Source: an uncultured Clostridia bacterium
GTDB lineage: Bacteria; Bacillota; Clostridia; Oscillospirales; Ruminococcaceae
DNA length: 8,807 bases
NCBI GenBank assembly: GCA_947624425.1
Contig: CANQKG010000047.1
Coordinates: 1 to 8,807, forward strand
Direction: 5' to 3'
How positions within the stretch are numbered: position 1 is the first letter of the stretch; every line of letters starts with the position of its first letter. Positions 1 through 5,664 of the stretch are shown here, piece after piece. A program made the translations under genes and the position numbers. The notes below the pieces were generated by a model that did not search any database, was not told the DNA's origin, and was given only the letters and a program-made list of their open reading frames with translations.

Positions 1-270
1 TCTGACGCCCGGTTCGATACAATATGCCACCTTACCGGTGTAATCCCCTTGGGTAATCACGAGATTGTCCGATGACCGACCGTGGAACCAGCCTGCTGCA
101 AGGTATAAATCCGCAGGGCAGCCCCAGCCTGTCCTGTTTTGCTCTGCCGCACGAGGCAGATTGGTGACATACAGATTGACCGTCATCGCCTGTGCGGTGG
201 TGGCTGTCCCGACCAACATGGTAATCAGCAGGGAGAGCGTCACCAAAAACGCTATGATCCGTTTTTTCAT
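1..270 (-). CDS. Surface adhesin, N-terminus only (thioester/SpaA-type cell-wall protein)
   Basis: Ninety codons are present; the gene runs off the left edge. The ATG at 268-270 follows an AAGAGGT ribosome site. Residues 1-28 are a clear Sec signal peptide: a KKR n-region, a long hydrophobic core and an AQA cleavage site. The mature part carries a YCIEPG motif with Cys84. This resembles the Cys-containing motif at the start of Gram-positive thioester (TQXA/TED) domains, in which Cys and a downstream Gln form a covalent host- or cell-binding bond. Full-length ICE-borne proteins of this kind usually continue into Cna-B/SpaA isopeptide domains and an LPXTG anchor. None of that can be seen here, so the partner Gln and the anchor are unverified. 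The protein would be exported and wall-attached, possibly promoting mating-pair contact. A hairpin separates it from the lipoprotein gene upstream. The secreted nature is certain; the thioester assignment is likely but inferred. Confidence 0.75.
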   Translation of the reverse strand, partial: MKKRIIAFLVTLSLLITMLVGTATTAQAMTVNLYVTNLPRAAEQNRTGWGCPADLYLAAGWFHGRSSDNLVITQGDYTGKVAYCIEPGVR

Positions 271-299
271 ATTACTTGATACCTCTTTTCGCAAATGCA

Positions 300-327
300 A
301 AACGGCGCACCCTTCGGCACGCCGTTT
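300..327 (-). terminator. Perfect 8-bp hairpin between lipoprotein and adhesin genes
   Basis: AAACGGCG (300-307) and CGCCGTTT (320-327) pair perfectly around a 12-nt loop. On the minus strand the stem is followed by TTTTGCATTTG, a weak U-tract, so it may be a leaky terminator or attenuator ahead of the adhesin. On the plus strand it is followed a few bases later by a T-rich stretch, which could terminate opposing transcription. The hairpin is directly visible; its function is inferred. Confidence 0.45.
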
Positions 328-344
328 CATACTTTTTTATTTTC

Positions 345-1061
345 TTAAATACCGTATAATTCGTACTTTCCGTCCGGGCGTTTCACTGCCCACACATGGA
401 AAGTAGTGTGTTTATCTATCTGCTTTGTGTAATCCAAGCCCTCTCGGATCTCACGCTCCACCGCCTCACGGTTGCTTCCGTTGATCACGGTAGGCGCGTT
501 CCAGGAGTCACTCTCTCCGGGCAGATAGGTAAGTCCGATGCTCTGTCCGTATGCAATGGCATAGTTGATATAGTAATCTATGTCAATGACCGGCATAGAC
601 GGAACAGACGATTCCGCTTGAGATTCGGCTTGTGACGGTGCGGCGGCAGGTGAACTGCTTTCCGGCGGCGTTGTCGGCTGTGATACGGGCGGTGCAGACG
701 ACGCTTCCGGCATAGATGCAGCCGCTTCTCCTTTTACCTGCGCGGGAACGGTCGGTCGTGCAGAAGTGTCCGCCGACACTGTGCTTTGCACCGCCATATC
801 CGGCATCACACTCTTTACCGTATCGTCTGCAATGGGAATGAAGCCGCTGTCTGTATCTGCCGGAGCAGTACTGCTCTCAAAACCTGTCACTCCCGAAATG
901 ACCTGCCCCGGCTCGCCGGATATTGCATCTGATGCCGGAATCGTACTTTCCGTAACATGGCTTTCTTCTGCACGGAAGACTGCTGTTTCTTTTCCGCCGC
1001 ATCCGGTCAGCAACAAGACGGACAGCATCATACCCATCAAGATCGTCAGTTTCTGTTTCAT
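345..1061 (-). CDS. Small surface lipoprotein with Ser/Pro/Ala-rich linker
   Basis: This 238-aa protein begins with a lipoprotein signal peptide: MKQK, a hydrophobic core and the lipobox LLTGC, with the lipidated Cys at residue 21. Residues about 25-155 form a low-complexity linker rich in Ser, Thr, Pro, Ala and Glu, typical of a spacer that holds a domain away from the membrane. The last ~80 residues (157-238) form a compact domain starting DYYINYAIAYGQSIGL and ending with FHVWAVKRPDGKYELYGI. I associate this domain with small lipoproteins of Clostridia conjugative elements, but its function is unknown. The ATG at 1061 has AGGTGG nine bases upstream. It has its own candidate promoter and lies just upstream of the adhesin gene, so both may belong to a surface module used in cell contact or surface exclusion (inference). 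The protein is expected on the outer face of the cytoplasmic membrane. Confidence 0.85.
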   Translation of the reverse strand: MKQKLTILMGMMLSVLLLTGCGGKETAVFRAEESHVTESTIPASDAISGEPGQVISGVTGFESSTAPADTDSGFIPIADDTVKSVMPDMAVQSTVSADTSARPTVPAQVKGEAAASMPEASSAPPVSQPTTPPESSSPAAAPSQAESQAESSVPSMPVIDIDYYINYAIAYGQSIGLTYLPGESDSWNAPTVINGSNREAVEREIREGLDYTKQIDKHTTFHVWAVKRPDGKYELYGI

Positions 1062-1088
1062 GTGTTATCACCACCTATTTGATTATAC

Positions 1089-1116
1089 AGTATACCGATA
1101 AAACCGGAAAAGTCCA
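1089..1116 (-). promoter_or_regulatory. Candidate sigma-A promoter for the lipoprotein gene
   Basis: On the minus strand, TGGACT (1111-1116, 4 of 6 matches to TTGACA) lies 16 bp upstream of TATACT (1089-1094, 5 of 6 matches to TATAAT). The predicted start near 1082 leaves a ~20-nt leader containing the AGGTGG ribosome site (1071-1076). The surrounding gap 1062-1154 is AT-rich and holds no gene. This is a consensus match only. Confidence 0.4.
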
Positions 1117-1154
1117 GCGAGAATCATCGGAAACCGAAAAATTTATCAAAAAAA

Positions 1155-1559
1155 TCACATACTCTGCTCAAAAGCAGGTTCTTCGTCCTCCGATTCTTCT
1201 TCACCCGGTTCTGCCATCTCCTGTGTCTCGTCTTCCTCCATGTGCAGACGCTGTTCATAAGCAGACAGCACGACGCCGTTCAGTTCTGTTCGGGCGTCCG
1301 CAGTGATAGGGTGGAAAATGTCCTCATACTGGGTCTTTCCGTCCTTCTGATAGCTGCGCTGGGGCATCTGCACGAACAGACCCTTCTGTGAGTCGATCAC
1401 CCGGATTCCGTGTACGGCGAACGCACCTCCGATATTGGCGCTGGCAACCGCTTTCAGCTTTGAGTCCTCGTAATCGATCAGACGGTCGATGCGGACAGAA
1501 ATGGACGGGTTGTCCCGACGGGTTTGTTTGGACAATGTTTTTTCACTTTTGTTTGCCAT
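1155..1559 (-). CDS. SpoVG-family DNA-binding protein
   Basis: This 134-aa protein matches SpoVG over residues about 21-106: KLKAVASANIGG, FAVHGIRVIDSQKGLFVQMP and the later DIFHPITADART segment line up with the conserved SpoVG core. SpoVG is a small site-specific DNA/RNA-binding regulator best known from Bacillus sporulation and Staphylococcus virulence control. ICEs often carry divergent copies, here with extra N-terminal residues and an acidic tail (EEDETQEMAEPGEEESEDEE). I chose ATG 1559 because AGGAGG (1569-1574) sits nine bases upstream. A longer reading from 1652 would overlap the upstream gene and lacks this site. It follows the YodL/DUF3846 gene by 22 bp, so it is probably the last gene of the same transcript. 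It may regulate element genes (inference); its targets are unknown. Confidence 0.9.
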   Translation of the reverse strand: MANKSEKTLSKQTRRDNPSISVRIDRLIDYEDSKLKAVASANIGGAFAVHGIRVIDSQKGLFVQMPQRSYQKDGKTQYEDIFHPITADARTELNGVVLSAYEQRLHMEEDETQEMAEPGEEESEDEEPAFEQSM

Positions 1560-1581
1560 AATGTTTTTCCTCCTGTTGTTT

Positions 1582-2262
1582 TTAGAATGTATAAAAAGAG
1601 AAGCCCATATCGGACTCCACTTCTTCCTGTGAGATTTCTTCCGGCTGTGCAAACCGTTCCAGATAGGTTTTTGTTTCCGCTTCGGTCAGCCCCCTGAAAT
1701 TGTCCACGGTCAGTCCACACACGAAGAACGGACCGGCAATAATGGTTTGTCCGTTATTCAGACGCCGATTGCCTTCCATGCCCCGAAGCTTCCCTTCGTC
1801 ATTGCAGATGATAACGGTATTATCATCGTTGTATATACATTCGATCAAACCGTCCACCGCTTTTTGTTCGGCTTCCAGCGTATGGGGAATTTCCGCTTCA
1901 TACGCCGGTCGCCCCGGTTCCACATACACGATCTGCATGAGATCGTCCGGTTTCTGTGTCTGCGTTTCATCAAAGTCGATTTGCTTGAAGCCGACAGTGT
2001 CACAAAAATAATTGCCGTGCTCTGTGACCACCACATCTGAAACGGAAAGACTGTGTCCCCGAAAAAGAGGATGCCCTTCGGTGTTAAAGCGGTGAAAGAT
2101 TTCTTCCGGACTGGATTCCTCAATCTCGGCGTTGAACACCTCATCGTAGATAGCAGGATCAATGGTTTGTGGAAGATGAAGCCGTTTTCTTGTATCCATA
2201 CCGAAGAACTTTTCCCGTTTCTTATCCCGGTCGCCATTGATCTGATAGATTTTTACCCTCAT
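1582..2262 (-). CDS. YodL-like / DUF3846 domain protein
   Basis: The 226-aa protein appears to have two domains. Residues about 2-97 (VKIYQING through VGFKQIDF, including FHRFNTEGHPLFRGHSLSVS) resemble the YodL domain. Residues about 125-205 (PHTLEAEQKAVDGLIECIY through TYLERF, with IAGPFFVCG) resemble DUF3846, a family common on plasmids and conjugative elements. Neither domain has an established biochemical role, so no function is assigned. No signal peptide or membrane segment is seen, so it is cytoplasmic. The ATG at 2262 follows a GGGAGGG site placed inside the last codons of the upstream gene. The two genes are one base apart, indicating tight co-expression. The SpoVG-like gene follows closely. 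Family placement is confident, role unknown. Confidence 0.88.
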   Translation of the reverse strand: MRVKIYQINGDRDKKREKFFGMDTRKRLHLPQTIDPAIYDEVFNAEIEESSPEEIFHRFNTEGHPLFRGHSLSVSDVVVTEHGNYFCDTVGFKQIDFDETQTQKPDDLMQIVYVEPGRPAYEAEIPHTLEAEQKAVDGLIECIYNDDNTVIICNDEGKLRGMEGNRRLNNGQTIIAGPFFVCGLTVDNFRGLTEAETKTYLERFAQPEEISQEEVESDMGFSFYTF

Positions 2263-2263
2263 C

Positions 2264-2974
2264 TTATTTCCCTCCCATTGTGATGCTTTCGCATTCGCCC
2301 TGTTCAGTCACTTCCGCCAGCTTTTCCCGCGCCCAATCCGGCAAATATGCTTCGTCTATTACGCCGAGAAAGTCGGCACGGTTATAATTTGTTCGGTCAC
2401 CGTCCTTTAAGAAAAAGCCGAACACCTTTCGCCCTCTGGCGTTCGGGCTGCAGCCGAAGCCACCCTCCGCATAGAAAAGCTGGTAATCCGGGGACTTATA
2501 TTCGTCTTTCAGCATGGAAGGCTTCAGAACCAGCAGCTTGCCTTCATAGTCTTTTTCTCCGGTACATTGGCTTTGATCGAACAAACCGAGCATCTGCCAA
2601 GCCCGCCTTACCTGATCCACAAACAGATTGGTCAGCCCCGGATGAGATTCCACGCAAAAATGCCAGCGCACCTCATCTTCCGGAATATATGTCTGTTTTG
2701 CCCATGCCTTATTCTCCGGAGAAAACCGTCCGTCATGATCCTTTTCCTGAATGGTATTGGAAAGCACCCAATTCACGCGGTCAAAGCCGTACCGTTCGAT
2801 GATACCCCGTGTGCCGTTCTCCAGTCGGTTATCATGATAGTTGCCCTCAATCGCCCGTTCGATGGCTCTGGCGCAATCGCAATTTTCCCGATAACTGTCC
2901 CGCCAATAGGCGATCTCATGACAGGAAACGGCATATTGGCGGGAATAGGGATACAATTCTTTATACTCCGTCAT
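2264..2974 (-). CDS. DUF3849 domain protein
   Basis: The first ~95 residues (ELYPYSRQYAVSCHEIAYW, then RYGFDRVNWVLSNTIQEKDHDGRFS and ENKAWAKQ) match DUF3849, a family seen in Firmicutes mobile elements and often fused to other uncharacterised parts. The C-terminal half (about 110-236) includes GGFGCSPNARGRKVFGFFLKDG and NYNRADFLGVIDEAYLPDWA, a segment I have seen in other ICE proteins but cannot name with confidence. No catalytic motif is evident. I chose the ATG at 2974, giving 236 aa, because AAGGTG lies seven bases upstream. An in-frame GTG at 2983 would add three residues but overlaps that site. The start lies inside the end of the AbrB regulator gene (14-bp overlap), which suggests translational coupling. 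Cytoplasmic, function unknown. Confidence 0.85.
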   Translation of the reverse strand: MTEYKELYPYSRQYAVSCHEIAYWRDSYRENCDCARAIERAIEGNYHDNRLENGTRGIIERYGFDRVNWVLSNTIQEKDHDGRFSPENKAWAKQTYIPEDEVRWHFCVESHPGLTNLFVDQVRRAWQMLGLFDQSQCTGEKDYEGKLLVLKPSMLKDEYKSPDYQLFYAEGGFGCSPNARGRKVFGFFLKDGDRTNYNRADFLGVIDEAYLPDWAREKLAEVTEQGECESITMGGK

Positions 2975-3266
2975 GGGGATCACCTTCTTGCTGCGCCCAT
3001 TTCACCGACAAATGGACAAGGGCGGCTCTCTGCTGCTCCGGGGAGAGGCTATTTAGAAAATCAAAGAACGAGCCCTCTGCCGATTGTTCTCTGTCCACCG
3101 CTCCCTTGCAGTTGTCGCAGATCTTCTCACGGGTCACGGTAACGCTCCGTCCGTCCTCGCTTTCCGAAAAGGACAATATGTCGTTATAACCAAATCCCAC
3201 ACGCTTTCGCAGTTCATACGGAATGGTCACACGGCCGCGCTTGCCCAATATCCTCATCACCTTCAT
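2961..3266 (-). CDS. AbrB/SpoVT-type transcriptional regulator
   Basis: Residues 4-48 form a SpoVT-AbrB swapped-hairpin DNA-binding domain: ILGKRGRVTIPYELRKRVGF, then NDILSFSESEDGRSVTVTRE. These proteins dimerise and bind promoter DNA as transition-state or antitoxin-type regulators. After the domain comes KICDNCKG (Cys50 and Cys53), a potential metal-ligand pair, then a helical tail (FFDFLNSLSPEQQRAALVHLSVKWAQQ, about 67-92) that could mediate oligomerisation. The ATG at 3266 has AAGGAGG upstream and overlaps the TGA of the preceding gene (ATGA), a sign of translational coupling. It is the second of two consecutive genes with AbrB-like folds and may control this operon or transfer genes (inference). 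No adjacent toxin is recognisable. Confidence 0.9.
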   Translation of the reverse strand: MKVMRILGKRGRVTIPYELRKRVGFGYNDILSFSESEDGRSVTVTREKICDNCKGAVDREQSAEGSFFDFLNSLSPEQQRAALVHLSVKWAQQEGDPHDGV

Positions 3267-3535
3267 GACAAACAGCCTCCTTCTGCATCATCGCATTTTT
3301 CATAACACGGGCAGTTTTCGCATTCACCGTCACAATCAGCGTCATCGAACGGACAATGATCACAGTCGCCGTCACAGAGAAGGTTTTCTGTATCTTCGCT
3401 GCCGACCGCTTCGATCAGGATCTTTCCTCCCGATGCACTCATCTGAATAACACTTTCTTCATGGATCCCTGCATCTGCCAGCATATCCAGCGGAACAGAA
3501 AACAACACATATTCCGTCACTTTTACCATTTGCAT
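3263..3535 (-). CDS. AbrB-like small protein with Cys-rich tail
   Basis: In this 90-aa protein, residues 5-45 (VTEYVLFSVPLDMLADAGIH, then ESVIQMSASGGKILIEAV) have the strand pattern of an AbrB/MazE swapped hairpin: VPxDxLxxAG, then a GGKILIE strand. The rest is extremely acidic and carries nine Cys (54, 58, 61, 68, 72, 75, 77, 81, 88). The motif C-D-G-x-C-x-x-C-P occurs twice, at 54-62 and 68-76, which suggests Zn or Fe-S binding (inference). AAGGAGG lies ten bases before the ATG at 3535. The start overlaps the end of the methyltransferase gene by 13 bp, and the stop overlaps the next regulator's ATG. It may be a partner or modulator of the neighbouring AbrB protein. I do not recognise a named family, and DNA binding is not shown. 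Confidence 0.82.
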   Translation of the reverse strand: MQMVKVTEYVLFSVPLDMLADAGIHEESVIQMSASGGKILIEAVGSEDTENLLCDGDCDHCPFDDADCDGECENCPCYEKCDDAEGGCLS

Positions 3536-4503
3536 GAAATGATATCCTCCTTCATTCGTTTTTCATAATCGTCATATTCGCCCTGCCGGTCGAACAGCGT
3601 GAGCTGGTTTCCTTTTTCTCTCTGTCGTTCGTACAGATCGTAGTTGGCAATCAGCAGTTCGGGAAATTCCTTCCCCGCTTCGTACTTCTGCACCATGCTG
3701 TGGATACGGCGAAAGTCGAAGAACAAGCAGCCGTCATACAACTCCCGTATCTCCGGGCAATCGTTGTAGGAAAGCAGAAATTTGCTTTTTGAGCCGAGCA
3801 GCACATCATGCAGCCGCAAATGATCCTCCCATGTGAAAACGCAATTGTAGATGTATTCACTGGAAAAGTAGGGCGGATCACAATAAAGAAATCCGCCGGG
3901 ACGGTCGTAGTGCCTGATGAATACCTCAAAATCCTGATTCTCGATCACGACATTCGCGCACCGCCTGCTGAAGTTTTCAATCAGTCCGAACAGACTTCGC
4001 AGATTGAATGGCTGGCAGGCAAAGCTCTTTCCGCTGCTGGAATAGCTGTAGCGAATGAGTTTCAGAAACATCGCGGCACGGCGCAGATCGTAGTCCTGCC
4101 GTGCCGCCTGCATCAGCTCCCGCAGTTCTTCCGCTTCCGGTTCGGGCAGAAGAACGCCGGTCAGCTCCATTTCCTCTCCAAGAAATGCGTCGTTGAATTC
4201 CTCCTTGTCAAAGAAGCGTTTGAGTACCTTGAAGTCATCGCGGGAATTGAGTGACAAAAAACCAAGTTCACGAATAAAAGCCATTGGGCGATCCCGCATA
4301 CAACGGAACAGATTGATGAGATTTTGATTGCAGTCGTTGATTACCTCAAAGCTGTCCTGCCACGGCTTGCCCAGCAGAACCGAACCGCTTCCGCCAAAGG
4401 GTTCGATATACCGCACATAAGACAGGGGAAACAGAGCGTACAAAATGTGAAGAATGGGCGTTTTATTGCCCACCCAGGATACCGGTGATTTGATAACGGT
4501 CAC
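3523..4503 (-). CDS. Dam-like N6-adenine DNA methyltransferase (D12 class)
   Basis: This 326-aa enzyme should transfer a methyl group from S-adenosylmethionine to the N6 of adenine in a short DNA site. SWVGNK (9-14) takes the place of the usual N-terminal WxGGK motif. EPFGGSGSV (34-42) is the SAM-binding motif I, NDCNQNLINLF (56-66) follows, and DPPY (209-212) is the catalytic motif IV. The order fits the alpha/D12 group (Dam, DpnM). QLTLF at 300-304 near the C-terminus matches the bacterial beta-clamp binding consensus. No restriction endonuclease is adjacent, so this is an orphan enzyme, probably protecting or marking element DNA. The start is GTG 4503 and is the least certain part: the upstream site is weak (GAAAG) and no ATG is available before motif I. 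Interleaved inverted repeats lie just upstream. The recognition site cannot be read from sequence. Confidence 0.92.
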   Translation of the reverse strand: MTVIKSPVSWVGNKTPILHILYALFPLSYVRYIEPFGGSGSVLLGKPWQDSFEVINDCNQNLINLFRCMRDRPMAFIRELGFLSLNSRDDFKVLKRFFDKEEFNDAFLGEEMELTGVLLPEPEAEELRELMQAARQDYDLRRAAMFLKLIRYSYSSSGKSFACQPFNLRSLFGLIENFSRRCANVVIENQDFEVFIRHYDRPGGFLYCDPPYFSSEYIYNCVFTWEDHLRLHDVLLGSKSKFLLSYNDCPEIRELYDGCLFFDFRRIHSMVQKYEAGKEFPELLIANYDLYERQREKGNQLTLFDRQGEYDDYEKRMKEDIISCKW

Positions 4504-4527
4504 CTCGCTTTCACAAAGGGCGTCAAC

Positions 4528-4571
4528 CGTTTCGGGGCAACAAAAAGCCGGTATCCATCGCTCCCGAAACG
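4528..4571 (-). repeat. Inverted repeat interleaved with the terminator hairpin
   Basis: CGTTTCGGG (4528-4536) and CCCGAAACG (4563-4571) are perfect 9-bp complements. The right arm lies in the loop of the hairpin at 4547-4583 and the left arm lies beyond that hairpin's T-tract. The two pairings therefore interleave: they are either mutually exclusive or form an H-type pseudoknot. The left arm ends 24 bp before the methyltransferase start codon. The arms are seen directly; any regulatory role is inference. Confidence 0.6.
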
Positions 4572-4583
4572 ATTGATACCGGC
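4547..4583 (-). terminator. Terminator-like hairpin upstream of the dam-like gene
   Basis: GCCGGTATC (4547-4555) pairs perfectly with GATACCGGC (4575-4583). Inside it, ATCG and CGAT add four more pairs after one mismatch. On the minus strand the stem is followed at once by TTTTTGTTG, as in a Rho-independent terminator. It lies just after the stop of the small membrane peptide gene and before the methyltransferase gene. It may end the upstream transcript or act as an attenuator. Confidence 0.6.
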
Positions 4584-4586
4584 CGT

Positions 4587-4727
4587 TTATTCTTTTTCTT
4601 TCTTTTGCAGTTTTTGTATGCGTTCCTCATAGTCGTTGATGCGGTTGATTTGCAGGCAGCAGATAAATGTTACCCCGATCAGCCCGCCTACCATCATGCC
4701 GAGAATAAAAATAAAGACGCCGCTCAT
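4587..4727 (-). CDS. DUF3789-type small membrane protein
   Basis: The 46-residue product has an N-terminal hydrophobic, glycine-rich helix (VFIFILGMMVGGLIGVTFICC, about residues 4-24) followed by a charged, helical, basic-acidic tail (INRINDYEERIQKLQKKEKE). This matches the pattern of DUF3789, very short one-helix membrane proteins common in Firmicutes ICEs and phages. Its ATG (4725-4727) overlaps the TGA of the preceding gene (ATGA), and GGAGATGA in that gene's last codons supplies the ribosome site, so it is translationally coupled. Two adjacent Cys (23, 24) at the end of the helix could be acylated or disulfide-linked (speculative). Function unknown. A terminator-like hairpin follows within a few bases of the stop. 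Confidence 0.8.
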   Translation of the reverse strand: MSGVFIFILGMMVGGLIGVTFICCLQINRINDYEERIQKLQKKEKE

Positions 4728-5080
4728 AGATTCATCTCCATTTCTTCGTTGTCCGTTTCGTTCAGTTTCTCCGATAGATACGCTGTTTGATATGCGTCCT
4801 CGCCAAGCTGTTTTAGCAGGGCATTATACATCTCGATGTCCGCACAGGCACGAAAACCGAAGTCCGCGCAGCTCTGCCAGACTCTCGTAATATCTTCACC
4901 GAACGCTTGCATGAATTCGTTCGGCTGAAGCCATGCTTTTCCTTGCTCCCAGCAGACACATAGGGAGGTGGGAAAGGCGTATGTCTGTTCACATTGAAAA
5001 TCCGGAGAAACATAAACTTCAAGAATACTGTTTTCGCCGGTAATTTCATTGATTTTTTGCTTAAATTCTTCTACTGTCAC
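4724..5080 (-). CDS. Unrecognised cytoplasmic protein, 118 aa
   Basis: The likely start is GTG 5080, which overlaps the TGA of the upstream gene (GTGA) with GGAGATGA just before it. A longer reading from 5203 would overlap the upstream gene by over 100 bp and adds a sequence with no sign of being a real protein. The 118-aa product (TVEEFKQKINEITGENSILE..., then FGEDITRVWQSCADFGFRAC and MYNALLKQLGEDAYQTAYLS) is acidic, with no signal peptide, membrane helix or catalytic motif. I do not recognise the family. It ends in EEMEMNL; the codons for this tail also form the ribosome site of the next gene. It sits in a coupled block with the two genes before it and the DUF3789-type peptide after it, so a joint role is plausible but unknown. 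Confidence 0.75.
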   Translation of the reverse strand: MTVEEFKQKINEITGENSILEVYVSPDFQCEQTYAFPTSLCVCWEQGKAWLQPNEFMQAFGEDITRVWQSCADFGFRACADIEMYNALLKQLGEDAYQTAYLSEKLNETDNEEMEMNL

Positions 5081-5664
5081 ATTCTCATCTCCATTTCTTC
5101 CGATTCGTCCTCGCCCATATCGTCCACCGATGTAATGTTGACATATTCGCCGATGATGCCGAGTGCCTGATAATAACTGCCTGACTCCTGAATGCGGTTG
5201 CACATCTCAGTTGCCTGTCCGTCAAGTCCTGCACGGCGCAAGGTTTGAGAGGCGATCCCCATTAAATTGAAAATATTGCCGTCCTGCCCGATGAGAGGAC
5301 AGTCCGGCTTTTGCGCTCCCTGCTCCTGCTCTGCCGGGAGAAATCCGCCAAGGCGGTTCGGAACATAATCCGAAAGCCATGTGCCGCCAAAATTGCCATG
5401 GGTCTGTAATCGCCACATCGCCAGCTTTCCGGCGTCGATTTTTACATCTTCGCTGAACGGGAACAGCAGACAGGTCAGACCGTCATGCTCAAAGGCAGCG
5501 CAATCGTGAAATTTCGTTTTGCCCAGCAGAATGCCGTTCTCCGTGAGCATTTCATTGATCCCGTCCACCCACTCATCGAGGCTGCCGCCGCAGCCTTGCA
5601 GGATCAATCCTTCTGCGCTGTTCATACGGCGAAGGTCATTTGTTGTTATCCTGTTTACACTCAT
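5077..5664 (-). CDS. Unrecognised ICE/phage-type protein, 195 aa
   Basis: The ATG at 5664 overlaps the TGA of the preceding gene (ATGA), with GGAGG in that gene's last codons. Two blocks are visible. Residues about 5-107 include LILQGCGGSLDEWVDGINEM and MWRLQTHGNFGGTWLSDYV. Residues about 122-178 (CPLIGQDGNIFNLMGIASQT and SGSYYQALGIIGEYVNI) form a segment I have met repeatedly in uncharacterised ICE and phage proteins of Clostridia. It contains no catalytic or DNA-binding motif that I can identify. The acidic tail ends EEMEMRM, like the tail of the following gene. No signal peptide or transmembrane segment is seen. Real coding is well supported by the overlaps, ribosome sites and conserved-looking blocks; function is unknown. 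Confidence 0.8.
   Translation of the reverse strand: MSVNRITTNDLRRMNSAEGLILQGCGGSLDEWVDGINEMLTENGILLGKTKFHDCAAFEHDGLTCLLFPFSEDVKIDAGKLAMWRLQTHGNFGGTWLSDYVPNRLGGFLPAEQEQGAQKPDCPLIGQDGNIFNLMGIASQTLRRAGLDGQATEMCNRIQESGSYYQALGIIGEYVNITSVDDMGEDESEEMEMRM

Noticed and set aside
1082..1087. Perfect TATAAT on the minus strand before the lipoprotein gene
   Set aside because: It would start transcription inside the ribosome site, and the -35 region at the right distance is poor. The neighbouring TATACT fits better.
1560..1652. N-terminal extension of the SpoVG-like protein to 165 aa
   Set aside because: It overlaps the YodL/DUF3846 gene and lacks a ribosome site. AGGAGG is placed exactly for the ATG at 1559.
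2567..3142. Plus-strand reading frame of 191 codons
   Set aside because: It is antisense to the DUF3849 and AbrB genes, which have strong family matches and ribosome sites. Its product is low in recognisable structure and has no ribosome site.
3808..4254. Plus-strand reading frame of 148 codons
   Set aside because: It lies entirely antisense to the adenine methyltransferase, whose motifs I and IV are intact; it is a shadow frame.
4521..4526. TTGACG as a -35 box for the dam-like gene
   Set aside because: No -10 sequence occurs at a suitable distance before the start codon; position 17 bp downstream falls inside the gene and is not TATAAT-like.
5081..5203. N-terminal extension of the 118-aa protein to 159 aa
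   Set aside because: The added part is a shadow of the upstream gene's end. The GTG at 5080 with a GTGA overlap repeats the coupling pattern of the neighbours.
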